From positions 1,114,001 through 1,178,000 of the forward strand of contig OU612075.1 of NCBI GenBank assembly GCA_914767715.1: a stretch of 64,000 bases of DNA, read 5' to 3'. A program made the position numbers and the translations under genes. This stretch comes from Membranipora membranacea (lineage: Eukaryota; Bryozoa; Gymnolaemata; Cheilostomatida; Membraniporidae). Shown piece by piece: positions 47,101 through 57,873 of this stretch; the stretch's first letter is position 1; every line of letters begins with the position of its first letter. The notes beneath the pieces were generated by a model, which saw only the letters and a program-made list of their open reading frames with translations, was not told where the DNA came from and made no database searches.

Positions 47101-50100
47101 ATAAGCACATACCATAGATAAGAAAATCATATTATATTTTCAATTCATTACTAAGGATATTAACCTTTGCTGTGTAGTTCTCATGACCACCTGCAACAAC
47201 AAACCCAAAGTCCTCAAAAAGAGTTCTCATATTTCTATAGTCATGTTCTGAGCCTTTCCTGTATGAGCCATTGGGCAGTTTGTACTCATTAGATATTAGG
47301 AGTGCTCTCCCTCGTGTCTCAGTCATTGTATACTGGAAATAAAAGGAAACAGTATCAATGCAAGCGATGTTTGTTCCTGTTATAGTTGTCTACGCAGTGA
47401 TTTATCTGCAGAAATCACTCAACACAATTAATTCTCATGAGTAATAAGATCGGAAAAAAGAGCCTCCAGAAGAATGCGTATTGTTTACAGAAAAAATCCC
47501 CAATGACTAAAAAGTTAACCACAGAAAAACGGCTTTCATGCAATATTATAAAAGGCAAGTTATCATCGAAGAAGAGATGAAGATATACAGCTGGAGTTAG
47601 TGTAACCTGATTGGCTGAGAGTCCGACATTATTTGTCTGAGGATCCAGAATTATAAAAGCTGGTTTCTCTCTCATCTCCTTCATTATCTCCTCAATCATT
47701 GCTCTGTCTACGGCTGCAGCTTCTGGAAGAGAGAGAAAAAACAGATCACTTAGTGATCTTTTGAGTCTGATAGAGAAAATTAAGTGAATAACAAGCTTCT
47801 CCATTCTCAGAATATCTAACACCTCACATGTCACCTGACACCATCATCACAAAGACTGTTTAAAAGCTTTAACCTACCATTAGGTACTGCTGGTACAGCT
47901 GGAAGACGGATCAGGTAGTCTTTGATTTGACTCTTCTCGGCAGCTGTCAACGCAAAACCTGTCAAATGGGAGGAATTTATAATTATACAATGGCTCAGAG
48001 CATGACAGGTATACAGTAGATCCGGTAATTTGTCAATAATTCAATACTATTCATAAAGGCTACTCACACGGATATCTGAGTGGTGAGGGCACTGTGGGAG
48101 GTCCTCCCTCAGAGCTGTCGTTACCACATGGTACTGGATCGATTCCTGTGAAGTTATCCAACCGCTGGCTGAAGGGCTGGTCTGTCTCAGGATCCTCTGG
48201 TGGTCTGTACCAGTCAGGATCTAACTCTTCAGAGCGGAGACAGTGAGCGCAGTAGAATGTACACACAGGATGAGCAGCTACCCAGACCGATTTCAATTTG
48301 TTGAGAATCGTTTCTAATACTTCAAAGACTCTCTTCCAGGCTGCATCAAGCTGTTCTACTGGTGTGTCAGTGCAGAGTAAGATCTCATGCCTGATGTGAT
48401 TGTGAAGGAGAGTTGTTACGTTCTGACCATGAGTAACAGATGATCCATTCTTTGCAGCTTTGATCTGATAACGATGATCAGTGAAAAGGTTCAAAAAGGA
48501 AACTACAAGCAGGTGGTAGACGTAAGATGGTGGAGGTAAACTATCAAACCTCACAGCCATTTTTATTCTCAAAAGACCGGCAGAAGGAGAACGGAGCACA
48601 ATGAGATCTGGTGAGAGGTAGGGGATGATGTACTCCTTTCCATGATTTCTCTGGATGGGTCCACAAAGAAGATAGAAAGTTTTCAGAAGACAGATGGCCC
48701 TGTTTTCAGGAAAAGACAGACTCTCAAATAGACCTCTAAGCAGACGCTCGTCAAGGACACCACAACCCTTGAAGGTATCAACAAGCTCGCTGTACTTCTC
48801 GGCAGTAACTCTACGCCTATCAAAGTAAAAGGGCCTGAAAGTAGCCACTCTTTTGTCCCACATTTCACCACGACGGTGATCAAACAGTGTAAGTATCACC
48901 TTTGTGATTTCGGAGATATTGTGGAAGACAACATCGCTCAGCATACTTTCGTTCTCAAACCACATCAACCTGCCTTCATTATGCATATATCTGATTACAA
49001 TCAGAGGGCCTTGTGTGGGAAAAGATTTCAATATATCCTCTACTCGAATGAAGGGCTCAAGCTGGTCATCGATAAAACGTGCTATTTTCTCCCAAATAAA
49101 GGGAATTTTGGTCGAGTGCCTGTTACATCTCAGAATCAATGCGTCGAGTAGAGAAAGGATATTGTCCACCTCATCCAAATTTTTGCCAAATTCAAATATG
49201 TCCTGCAGACTGAATATCTTCACACCTCTTGCTGAGAAGTGATCAATCGTTGTTATCATCTTTCTATCCTGTAACTTTTCCTTCCTTTGTTTTTCCTGCA
49301 GGATGACTGCCTCTTCTGCAAGCATCTCATTCCGAAGTTTCTCAACAGCATCAAGCAGCTCAGCTCTCCTTTCATCAAAGAGTTCAGGAGACAGTTTGTC
49401 TTTATGAGTTAGGACGAGAAATGGAGGACCCAACTTGGGACAGGGCAGGTACAAATGAGCGAGATATTCAACACACAGCTGTTTAGTGGCCTCTTCAATG
49501 TTCTCTGACCTGACTAGCTGATCAAACTGCTCCATGTTTATAACCACAATCGGGATATAATTTGGCCTAATAAGCATCTGGTATGATATGCGATAAACTT
49601 GGTCACCACCAAAGTCAAACATTCTCAGCATATTCTCACCCATGGATACCTCATTGACTTCAAACACTCTTGTAGTCTCATCGTCCTCAGCAGACTCATC
49701 TCTATGTGTGAGCTCTCGTGTCCGACTCTTCAGACTTCTTATCAGACTAGTTTTTCCTGCCATTCTGTTCCCGATGACTGCTGCAGAAATGATGGGTCGC
49801 TTGACACCAGATCTCTCAGCTAGATCTGTGTAGTATTTCCTGATTGCAGCTAATCCTTGATCACAGACTGCATATGGAGGAGATCTGAGATTAAAGCATT
49901 CACCACAGTCCAGCTCTATCAGGTTTGGTAAGTCTATCACTGCTGGATGAAGCTCCTCTAGAGATTCTATCTGAGACAGATCCAGATGTGTGAGAGACTT
50001 CAGTCTTGTCACCACAGCAGGCAGAGATCTGAAGTCGTCGTAGCTGAGATCTAACTTTTCTAGCCGGGTCAGACCATCCAGGCTATAAGAATAAGAATAG

Positions 50101-53100
50101 ATGATATGAGGGTGATGTCAATGAATCAATTAGAGACAAACCAATAATCTGTATACAATAATGTGGATGACACTAAAGTGGGGACTGACAGACTTACACA
50201 TTTGATGTACAAATCAAACGTTAAAATTGCTGACACAACCTAGCCTTGTCACGCCTTGTCATTTTTGTGGTTTTTTTTGTGAAAAAACCAAAACCCGTGG
50301 CCGCGTGACAAGACTAGACACAACCAACTATGATGGGCCATGTTTATTTTCTGCATTTAACGCATGAACTGAATTCTAACTTTTCTAAATTGTATACCCT
50401 TTATACCATCCACCAATATTTTTCAAAGTTATGATTTTGGCTTTTAAAATGATTTGATTTGAGGTTGTTGAACCTGAGATATAACTTCTCTAGTCGGGCC
50501 AGACTATCCAGCCTATAAGATTAACAATAGATGAAATGAAGGTGATGTCGATAAAGCAATAAGAGACAAAACATTATTCTGTATAATAATGTAATGTGGA
50601 CTGACAGACTTACACATTGGATGTAAATACCCAATGCTAAAATTTCAGACATAACTACCTATGATTGGCCATATTTTCTTTCTGCATATAAACTTTTCTG
50701 GATGGTCTACCCTTCAAACTATCCACTAATATATTTCATACGCCATGAGACCTTTGATCAATATCTTTGTTGGGATATCGGGGTGTTTAACTACAAAAGG
50801 TTGCAAATTTTTGGTTAATTTTTTGCAGACTCAGACTGCCAAATCTGTTAAAACTATGTTAACTGGTGGGGATCATTTTATATGTTGTAATTTAGAATTA
50901 GAAGTTTTGATAATATTAATTCCTTTTAAGATAGTTGGGTGATTTGTATCATAGCAGGATGCGGTTGAATCTTATCAGAAGTAAATTGTAGGATAAAGCT
51001 AAAGTGACCTGTCTTAAAAATTAAGTTGAATAGGGTTGTGTTAGGAGTTTTTTCCTCAGATTATCAGATGAGACCATGAATATGCAATTTATTATTTATG
51101 TTATCACTGGAGCAGAGTGCACATTTTTGGCTGATGGCCAGGGAAATTAGGATAGAATCTAAACACAAAGATATTATATATGCATCTTATGCTCAACTAC
51201 TTAATTGAACCAGTATTTAATTTAATTTAATTAGATAACCACTATATCATTTATTACGATAAGTATTATTAAAAGACAATCCAGCTTTGAATTTAGTACA
51301 CATACTACATAGGTCATGCCTTAAATGATTTTTTGAAAGAAAAACTTTGCATTTTAATTTCATAATAATCCAAAACAATCCTACATTTAAATCAATACAC
51401 CTGGAATTTTTATGTAAGGAAAATTCCCCACATCCTCCTGCGCTGAGCTTCAAGGCGTTTGATGAGGTATTTATCTTTTAACATATATTTTATATTTAAT
51501 TTGAATCGTTATAGAAATACAGAACTTCAAACACCTATTTCTAAAATAATATAGGGCAAATCTTTGGCTATCCTAAAATATGAGGAAAAACGCGGTAAGC
51601 TAAAACTCCAGCAAAAATTGTATTCTGCTCCTTCAACGGTCAACATTAATTTTTGCAGGACTTTGATTTCACCTGATTATCAAGAGACATAACGTCAACA
51701 AACTGAACTATAGGAAAGTTTACTATTGAAAAATAGGAATCAGGAGTGGTGTAAAGGTGAAGACTTCTAACTTGAATACAACACACCTCGCAAGCAGTAA
51801 AAAGATACCCTCTGCCTCTTCAATATTCTTTGACTTTACTCATATTTATTTTTATTATCCCCTGTCTATACAACAGTTCAAACACCCAAATCTCTCAGCA
51901 TATTCAATGTTTGTGACAAAATAAACCATCAAACCAAAGAATTACCAGATCTTTGGCGGGCAAGGGTATGGAGAGCGGTTTGAGTACCATGGGTCCAAGC
52001 ACCTGTATCCTAGAGGGAACAGCTCTCTCCACATTGAACACTTAAACTTAGACCATGAAAATTAAATTGGAAATTCCTCTATACTAATTTAACCACGCTG
52101 GTCAAATTTAAAACCGAAGCAGGCATGACAATGCCATTAAACTTACCTCTTGTAACCAAAAAATATTAAAAAAACATCGCATGAGCTAGCAAAACAAAGT
52201 CTTTAAAGCATTAATTTGAATTGAGGGGATAAAAAAAAACTAATAAACATTGTGGTTCATTCTTTTGATTTAATTAACATGGAGAAAGGAAATACAAAGA
52301 CTATCCTCAATCTCCCCCATCCCATCCCCGCCCCCTCCCCCGTCATTATTCTACCTGTCAATAAAACATACCAAACTTTATTGTTGACTTCGCTGTATAT
52401 TTTGCATGTTGATGACTGGTTAATTGGTAAAAGAAATGCATCTATTAATTTACTGACTCCGCCCATGATAGCCTGTCAGTAATATTATGTATGATCAAGA
52501 TGTAAAATGTTCAGGTTTCCTGACACATCTTATATTATAATTTCAAACATCAAATTACATTAAAAAATTAGAAACTTTAATTTTACTCAATAAAATCATA
52601 ATATGTTTTATTGATTGTTGTATCTATCACAGGACCAGGTTGAGACTTCACCAGTCATCTTTTTAGGACCGTCAAATTTTCCTATTCTAATTTAAATGCC
52701 CCTGCAAACCGCTGACAGTGTAGTGAACAATTTGCATCCCTTTCTGTCTGATATGAACACCATTACTATAAGAACTGATCCTATAAGAGCCTCATGAGTC
52801 AAAAATTGAAGCTGATAAAATATGAAGTTATAAAATTGATGATAATCTATTCCATTGGAACCCGCCTATTTGAAAATTCAATTGGTGGTTTTTTTAGCAC
52901 AGACCGAGATGAGGCTACACTGATTTTCTTGTCTCAAATAATTCAGCTAAAATAAACTGCTGTCAAATTGTACCAAATTGATACCTCCTTATGTTTTATG
53001 ATAAATTAATACAAACAGAACTGACTCTAGATGAGATTGGACAAGAGAGCTACTTTATTAGTCTAGTTCTGATCCATCATCCCCCTACCAAATTTTACAT

Positions 53101-56100
53101 ATATCTTAAGTATGCACAATTGGTGAGCACAAAAATAGGAATGTGGAATAAATAATTTTGGTCAAGCTGGTGAAAATTGAAGTTTTAAAGTTGTTGATAT
53201 TTTGACTTTTTCGGAACACAACTATTTTTCGTCACAGCTTATTTATTTGGCTAGTTATGATCCATCATCTTCCCAAATTTTAGTTTTACCAGAATGCAAA
53301 ATGAAATTTATGATGACAAAAATAGGAATTGGGAATAAAAAAATTTGGTGAAGCTGATAGAGTGTGAAGTTTTAAAATTGTGGATAATATATTCTTCTGG
53401 AACCCTCCTATCTTTTTATACAGCCTCGTGAGTCAAAAATTCAACTTCAGATAATCATGGAGGGAAAAAGCATTCAAACTTATCTGTAGCTCTTATCTAA
53501 TGAGATACACACACCAGACTCACCTGTCATCTAGAGATGATAGATTACAGTTAGTCAGATCCAGCACTCTGAGGGAGGTAAGACTGGATATAACAGGAGG
53601 CAGACCACCCACTGAGAAGTTATTATGTCTTATATTCAGGTTCTCCAGCTGACTGAGCTTAGACAGTCTGTAAAATATGTACAAAATAATGTTATATGCA
53701 ATCAAGACGTACAAGATGAAAGATTCCTGATTAAATTATATCCTATAATATAAACACGTGTCACAAAATAGCATTATATCTTTACCAATTTAAATCATAT
53801 ATAAAAAGGATGCAATTTAAAAATTCAATCAGTGGTTATTTTAGCACAGACCGAGATGAGGCTACACTGATATTCTTGTCTCAAATAATTCGGCTAAAAT
53901 AAACTGCTGTCAAATTGAACCAAATTGATACCTCCTTATATTTTATGATAAATTAATACAAACAGAACTGACACTAGATGAGATTGGACAAGAGAGCTAA
54001 TTTATTAGTCTCGTTCTGATCCATCATCCCTCTCCCAGATTTTACATATATCTTAAGTATGCACAATTGGTGAGCACAAAAATAGGAATGTGGAATAGAT
54101 AAATTTGGTGAAGATGATAGAATGTGAAGTTTTAAAATTGTGGATAATATATTCTTCTGGAACCCTCCTATCTTTTTATACAGCCTCGTGAGTCAAAAAT
54201 TCAACTTCAGATAATCATGGAGGGAAAAAGCATTCAAAAAAATCTGAAGCTCTTATCTATTGAGATACACACACACCAGACTCACCTGTCATCTAATGAT
54301 GATAGCTGACAGAAAGACAGATCCAGCACTCTGAGGGAGGTAAGACTGTATATTACAGAAGGCAGACCACCCACTGAGAAGTCACTATCTCCTATATGCA
54401 GCTCCTCCAGCTGACTAAGCTTAGACAGTCTGTCAAATATGTACAGAATAATGTTATATGCAATCAAGGCGTACAAGATGAAGGATTCCTGATTAAATTA
54501 TATCCTATAATATTAACACGTGTCACAAAATAGCATTATATCTTTACCAATTTAAATCATATATAAAATGGATACAACTTGAAAATTCAATTAGTGGTTA
54601 TTTTAGCACAGACCGAGATGAGGCTACACTGATTTTCTTGTCTCAAATAATTCAGCTAAAATAAACTGCTGTCAAATTGTACCAAATTGATACCTCCTTC
54701 TGTTTTATGATAAATTAATACAAACAGAACTGACACTAGATGAGATCGGACAAAAGAGCTACTTTATTAGTCTAGTTCTGATCCATCATCCCCCCTCCCA
54801 AATTTAACATATATCTTAAGTATGCACAATTGGTGAGCACAAAAATAGGAATGTGGATTAAATAATTTTGGTCAAGCTGGTGAAAATTGGAGTTTTCAAG
54901 TTGTTGATATTTTGACTTTTCTGGAACGCAACTATTTTTCGTCACAGCTGCTTTATTAGGCTAGCTATGATCCATCATCTTCCCAAATTTTAGTTTTACC
55001 AGAATGCAAAATGGAATTTGTGATGACAAAAATAGGAATTGGGAATAAAAAAATTTGGTGAAGCTGATAGAGTGTGAAGTTTTGAAATTGTGGATAATAT
55101 ATTCTTCTGGAACCCTCCTATCTTTTTATACAGCCTCGTGAGTGAAAAATTCAACTTCAGATAATCATGGAGGGAAAAAGCATTCAAACTTATCTGAAGC
55201 TCTTATCTATTGAGATACACACACCAGACTCACCTGTCATCTAGAGATGATAGCTCACATTCAGACAGTCTCAGCACTCTGAGGGAGGTAAGACTGTATA
55301 TAACAGGAGGCAGACCACCCACTGAGAAGTTATTACCTCCTACATGCAGCTCCTCCAGCTGATTAAGCTCAGACAGTCTGTCAAATATGTACAAAATAAT
55401 GTTATATGCAATCAAGACGTAGAAGATGAAAGATTCCTGATTAAATTATATCCCATAAATTGACAAGCCTCACATTGTTTCAATCAAAAAATAGCAATAT
55501 ATTCTTACCAATTTAAATCATATATAACATGGATACAATTTAAAAATTCAAGTAGTGGTTATTTTAGCACAGACCGAGATGAGGCTACACTGATTTTCTT
55601 GTCTCAAATAATTCAGCTAAAATAAACTGCTGTCAAATTGTACCAAATTGATACCTCCTTATGTTTTATGATAAATTAATACAAACAGAACTGACACTAG
55701 ATGAGATTGGACAAGAGAGCTACTTTATTAGTCTAGTTCTGATCCATCATCCCCCCTCCCAAATTTAACATATATCTTAAGTATGCACAATTGGTGAGCA
55801 CAAAAATAGGAATGTGGAATAAATAATTTTGGTCAAGCTGGTAAAAATTGAAGTTTTAAAGTTGTTGATATTTTGACTTTTCCGGAATGCAACTATTTTT
55901 CGTCACGCATACTTTATTAGGCTAGTTATGATCCATCATCTTCCCAAATTTTATTTTTACCAGAATGCAAAATGAAATTTATGATGACAAAAATAGGAAT
56001 TGAGAATAAATAAATTAGGTGAAGCTGATAGAATGTGAAGTTTTAAAATTGTGGATAATATATTCTTCTGGAACCCTCCTATCTTTTTATACAGCCTCGT

Positions 56101-57873
56101 GAGTCAAAAATTCAACTTCAGATTATCATGGAGGGAAAAAGCATTCAAACTTATCTGAAGCTCTTATCTATTGAGATACACACACCAGACTCACCTGTCA
56201 TCTAATGATGATAGCTGACAGCCAGACAGATCCAGCACTCTGAGGGATGTTAGTGAGTATATAACAGAAGGGAGACCACCCACTGAGAAGCTATTATGTC
56301 CTATACGCAGCTCCTCCAGCTGACTAAGCTCAGATAGTCTGTCAAATATGTACAAAATAATGTTATATGCAATCAAGACGTACAAGATGAAAGATTCCTG
56401 ATTAGTTTAATATTTTGCACACAAAACTGGTGCGCCAGTTTAGGTAAAAGTTCATGTATTGCCAAATACCCAAAATATTGCATTGACAACTGATGAATGA
56501 ATTAGAAATAATCATAACAATAATTACAATGTCAATCTAATTCTACTCACCCTGTAAGTGATCCACCGGTATACCTCAGATAGAGATGTGTAAGATGAGG
56601 AGCTATAGACCTCAGACTATCAGGTACCTCACAGTCATATATAAACATGTGAGTTATAGAGTGAGATCCTACTCTACTCTTTATCTCACTGATAGTCTGA
56701 GGTTTGGTAGTAACTCTGATCTCACCAGCCTCACCTCTACGTCTTATAGACAGATCACCACCATATCCTAATGTTGATACACTCTCTACCTCTGTCTCTC
56801 CGCTGTGTCTGTACCAGACTCTATATTCTATAATATAATAATATTAATCATATATAATCAGTGCTGTCATCCTAATAAGGTCTTGTTAATGTGTAATCTG
56901 GTATTTATCAGATTATACTGATAATCATCTTGTCCCTTGTGATGTGATATGATTATGGGCTATTAGCATCTTATGATGTATGAGATCAAAACTCCTAATA
57001 TTATATTAAGGTTTTCTGTACAGCCTGACACTTCCTGGTATAAACAATTGCTGTGGTGATGGTCTTACCAGGACGTTGGTAGGTAATAAAATAACTTATT
57101 GGCTTCTGTATAGAAATAACCAACATAAAAATAAATTCTTGTTAATGTGTAATCTGGTATTTATCTGTTTATACTGATAATCATCTTGTCTCTCATCATA
57201 TGATATGATAATATGATTATGGGCTGATTAGCTATTAGCTTATTATGATGTATGAGATCACAACACCGGACTAAATAAAAAACCGCTGTACTGTATAGCC
57301 TCCCAATTCCTGGTATGACCAATTGTTGTGGTGATGGTTTTATCAGGACTTTTAAAGGTAGTGGTTTTGAATAAATTATTGGCTTCTGTATAGAAATAAC
57401 TAACAGACAATTTGAATGTCTGTTTTCTGTACTGAAAATATAATTGCGTGCAAATGACTAAATAATGTTGCGAGATGGGAGCATACCCTATTGATTTACA
57501 AGCTCAAGATTTGGAATCATCATATCTTGTCGAAAACGAAATGGAAATTTTAATTTCATCTGTCTACTTAGCTCCAAAATGAGATCTGCCTTTGATTGCC
57601 CCAAACCTAGTGAGAGTCCCCTGAGTAAAGTACAGGGGGTCATAATAGTGAAGAGGTTTTTTTTGTCGTTATGAAGCTTGTATGAGCGGGGGGGGGACTA
57701 AGCTGGTATTAGCAAAAAATTTGTAGTTACTTACTCGGTTCCTCATCCCTGTCCTCATCCTCACTCTCAATCTCAATCTTATTCTCATCCTCATCAACAC
57801 CATCACTCTCACTCTTATTTTTTCTCTCACTTTTACTCTTCCTGTTGAAAAACCGAGCACTTGCACCGAGCAT
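44151..57873 (-). CDS. LRR-Roc-COR GTPase fused to a caspase (ROCO-caspase), 15 exons
   Basis: Exons on the minus strand: 57873-57735 (coding part), 56827-56551, 56338-56195, 55377-55234, 54429-54286, 53667-53524, 50082-48068, 47958-47878, 47722-47607, 47332-47165, 47069-46832, 46137-45901, 45691-45582, 45331-45091, 44401-44151. All 14 junctions agree in phase and total 4449 nt, 1482 aa plus TGA. Rough order: acidic Lys/Glu-rich N-terminus (1-46), unique segment (47-138), LRRs (about 139-400), Roc (about 430-620), COR (to about 1000), linker, caspase p20 (about 1069-1203), linker, p10 (about 1283-1400) and Ala/Pro tail. No kinase domain and no death or CARD domain is seen. The expected role is a GTP-regulated, LRR-sensing caspase in cytosolic death or immune signalling; that role is inference from the domains. 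Confidence 0.9.
44159..44315 (-). repeat. Coding minisatellite giving an Ala/Pro/Val tail
   Basis: Twelve-base units (GAGCAGCTACTG on the plus strand) are repeated about six times and followed by degenerate 12- to 15-base units. Read on the minus strand in the ROCO-caspase frame they give VPATPVAPATPAAP and then VAAP repeated, ending ALAP and TGA (44151-44153). The matching plus-strand frame (Gly-Ala-Ala-Thr) is a shadow. Confidence 0.9.
45091..47332 (-). other. Caspase domain exons (p20 and p10)
   Basis: 47332-47165 has ETRGRALLISNE (conserved Arg of the S1 pocket), RKGSEHDYRNMRTLF and HENYTAK. 47069-46832 has IIASHGLEG (catalytic His) and LLIIQACGG (catalytic Cys, the same pentapeptide as caspase-9). 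46137-45901 is a Ser/Glu/Pro-rich linker with several Asp residues that could be processed. 45691-45582 has FASVRSSGTGSTLIRAL, aligning with the YSWRNxxxGSWFIQAL region of p10, with the second pocket Arg kept. 45331-45091 has IREAVSRYG and QMPRISNTFTDLRKLYLRPG. All catalytic and P1-Asp pocket residues I can check are present, so the enzyme is probably active. Confidence 0.92.
48068..50082 (-). other. Roc-COR exon (last LRRs, Roc GTPase, COR)
   Basis: A single 2015-base exon encodes LDGLTRLEKLDLS-type LRRs, then Roc. The P-loop is GNRMAGKTS (GxxxxGKS/T), the switch II region is FDFGGDQVYR (Roc proteins usually DFGGQE) and the G4-like motif is LTHKDKL. COR follows, with sections such as FSARGVKIFSLQ, IVIRYMHNEGRLMWF and YYLLCGP-like FYLLCGPIQRN. 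The layout is as in MFHAS1/LRRK-type ROCO proteins, in which GTP state controls dimerisation. It ends in a donor after ...RYP and splices in phase towards the caspase. Confidence 0.9.
50232..50324. mobile_element. Foldback MITE in ROCO-caspase intron with 8-bp target duplication
   Basis: The arms CTAGCCTTGTCACG (50240-50253) and CGTGACAAGACTAG (50304-50317) pair at 13 of 14 positions, with more complementary bases inside (TTTGTGGTTTTTT/AAAAAACC). Direct repeats GACACAAC at 50232-50239 and 50317-50324 flank it, the mark of transposon insertion. It has no coding capacity. Confidence 0.75.
50456..50512 (-). pseudogene. Relic duplicate of the start of the Roc-COR exon (LRR part)
   Basis: On the minus strand an acceptor (TTATAG) is followed by LDSLARLEKLYLRFNNLKS, paralogous to LDGLTRLEKLDLS at the start of exon 50082-48068. 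The neighbouring intron sequence (50513-50700) also duplicates 50083-50225 at an offset of about 430. No donor or continuation is evident, so it looks like a dead partial exon. Confidence 0.7.
50513..53523. other. Long intron of the ROCO-caspase gene
   Basis: This is the 3' part of the 3.4-kb intron between the last LRR cassette and the Roc-COR exon. Apart from the duplicated segment at its low-coordinate end and partial LRR-intron repeats from 52860 on, I see no further exons. Confidence 0.5.
52860..56400 (-). repeat. Tandem genomic duplications carrying the LRR exons
   Basis: The introns between LRR exons repeat along with them. A block beginning AGCACAGACCGAGATGAGG occurs near 52900, 53845, 54606 and 55568. 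A second block (TTTGACTTTTCNGGAANGCAAC) is present in the longer units only. The near identity of intron sequence argues for recent duplication. Confidence 0.92.
53524..56338 (-). other. Tandem array of four LRR cassette exons
   Basis: Four 144-base exons (56338-56195, 55377-55234, 54429-54286, 53667-53524) each encode 48 residues, that is two LRRs. The pattern is LSxLxQLEELxIGxNxFSVGG then SLTSLRVLDLS..QLSSLDDR. Every one is phase 2 at both ends (AG | A), so any number can be added or skipped without frame change. Exposed positions differ between copies while the framework is constant. Spacing is 762, 948 and 961 bases. Confidence 0.93.

Noticed and set aside
48876-49242. Plus-strand open frames opposite the Roc-COR exon
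   Set aside because: Shadows of the 2-kb coding exon on the minus strand; no family motif.
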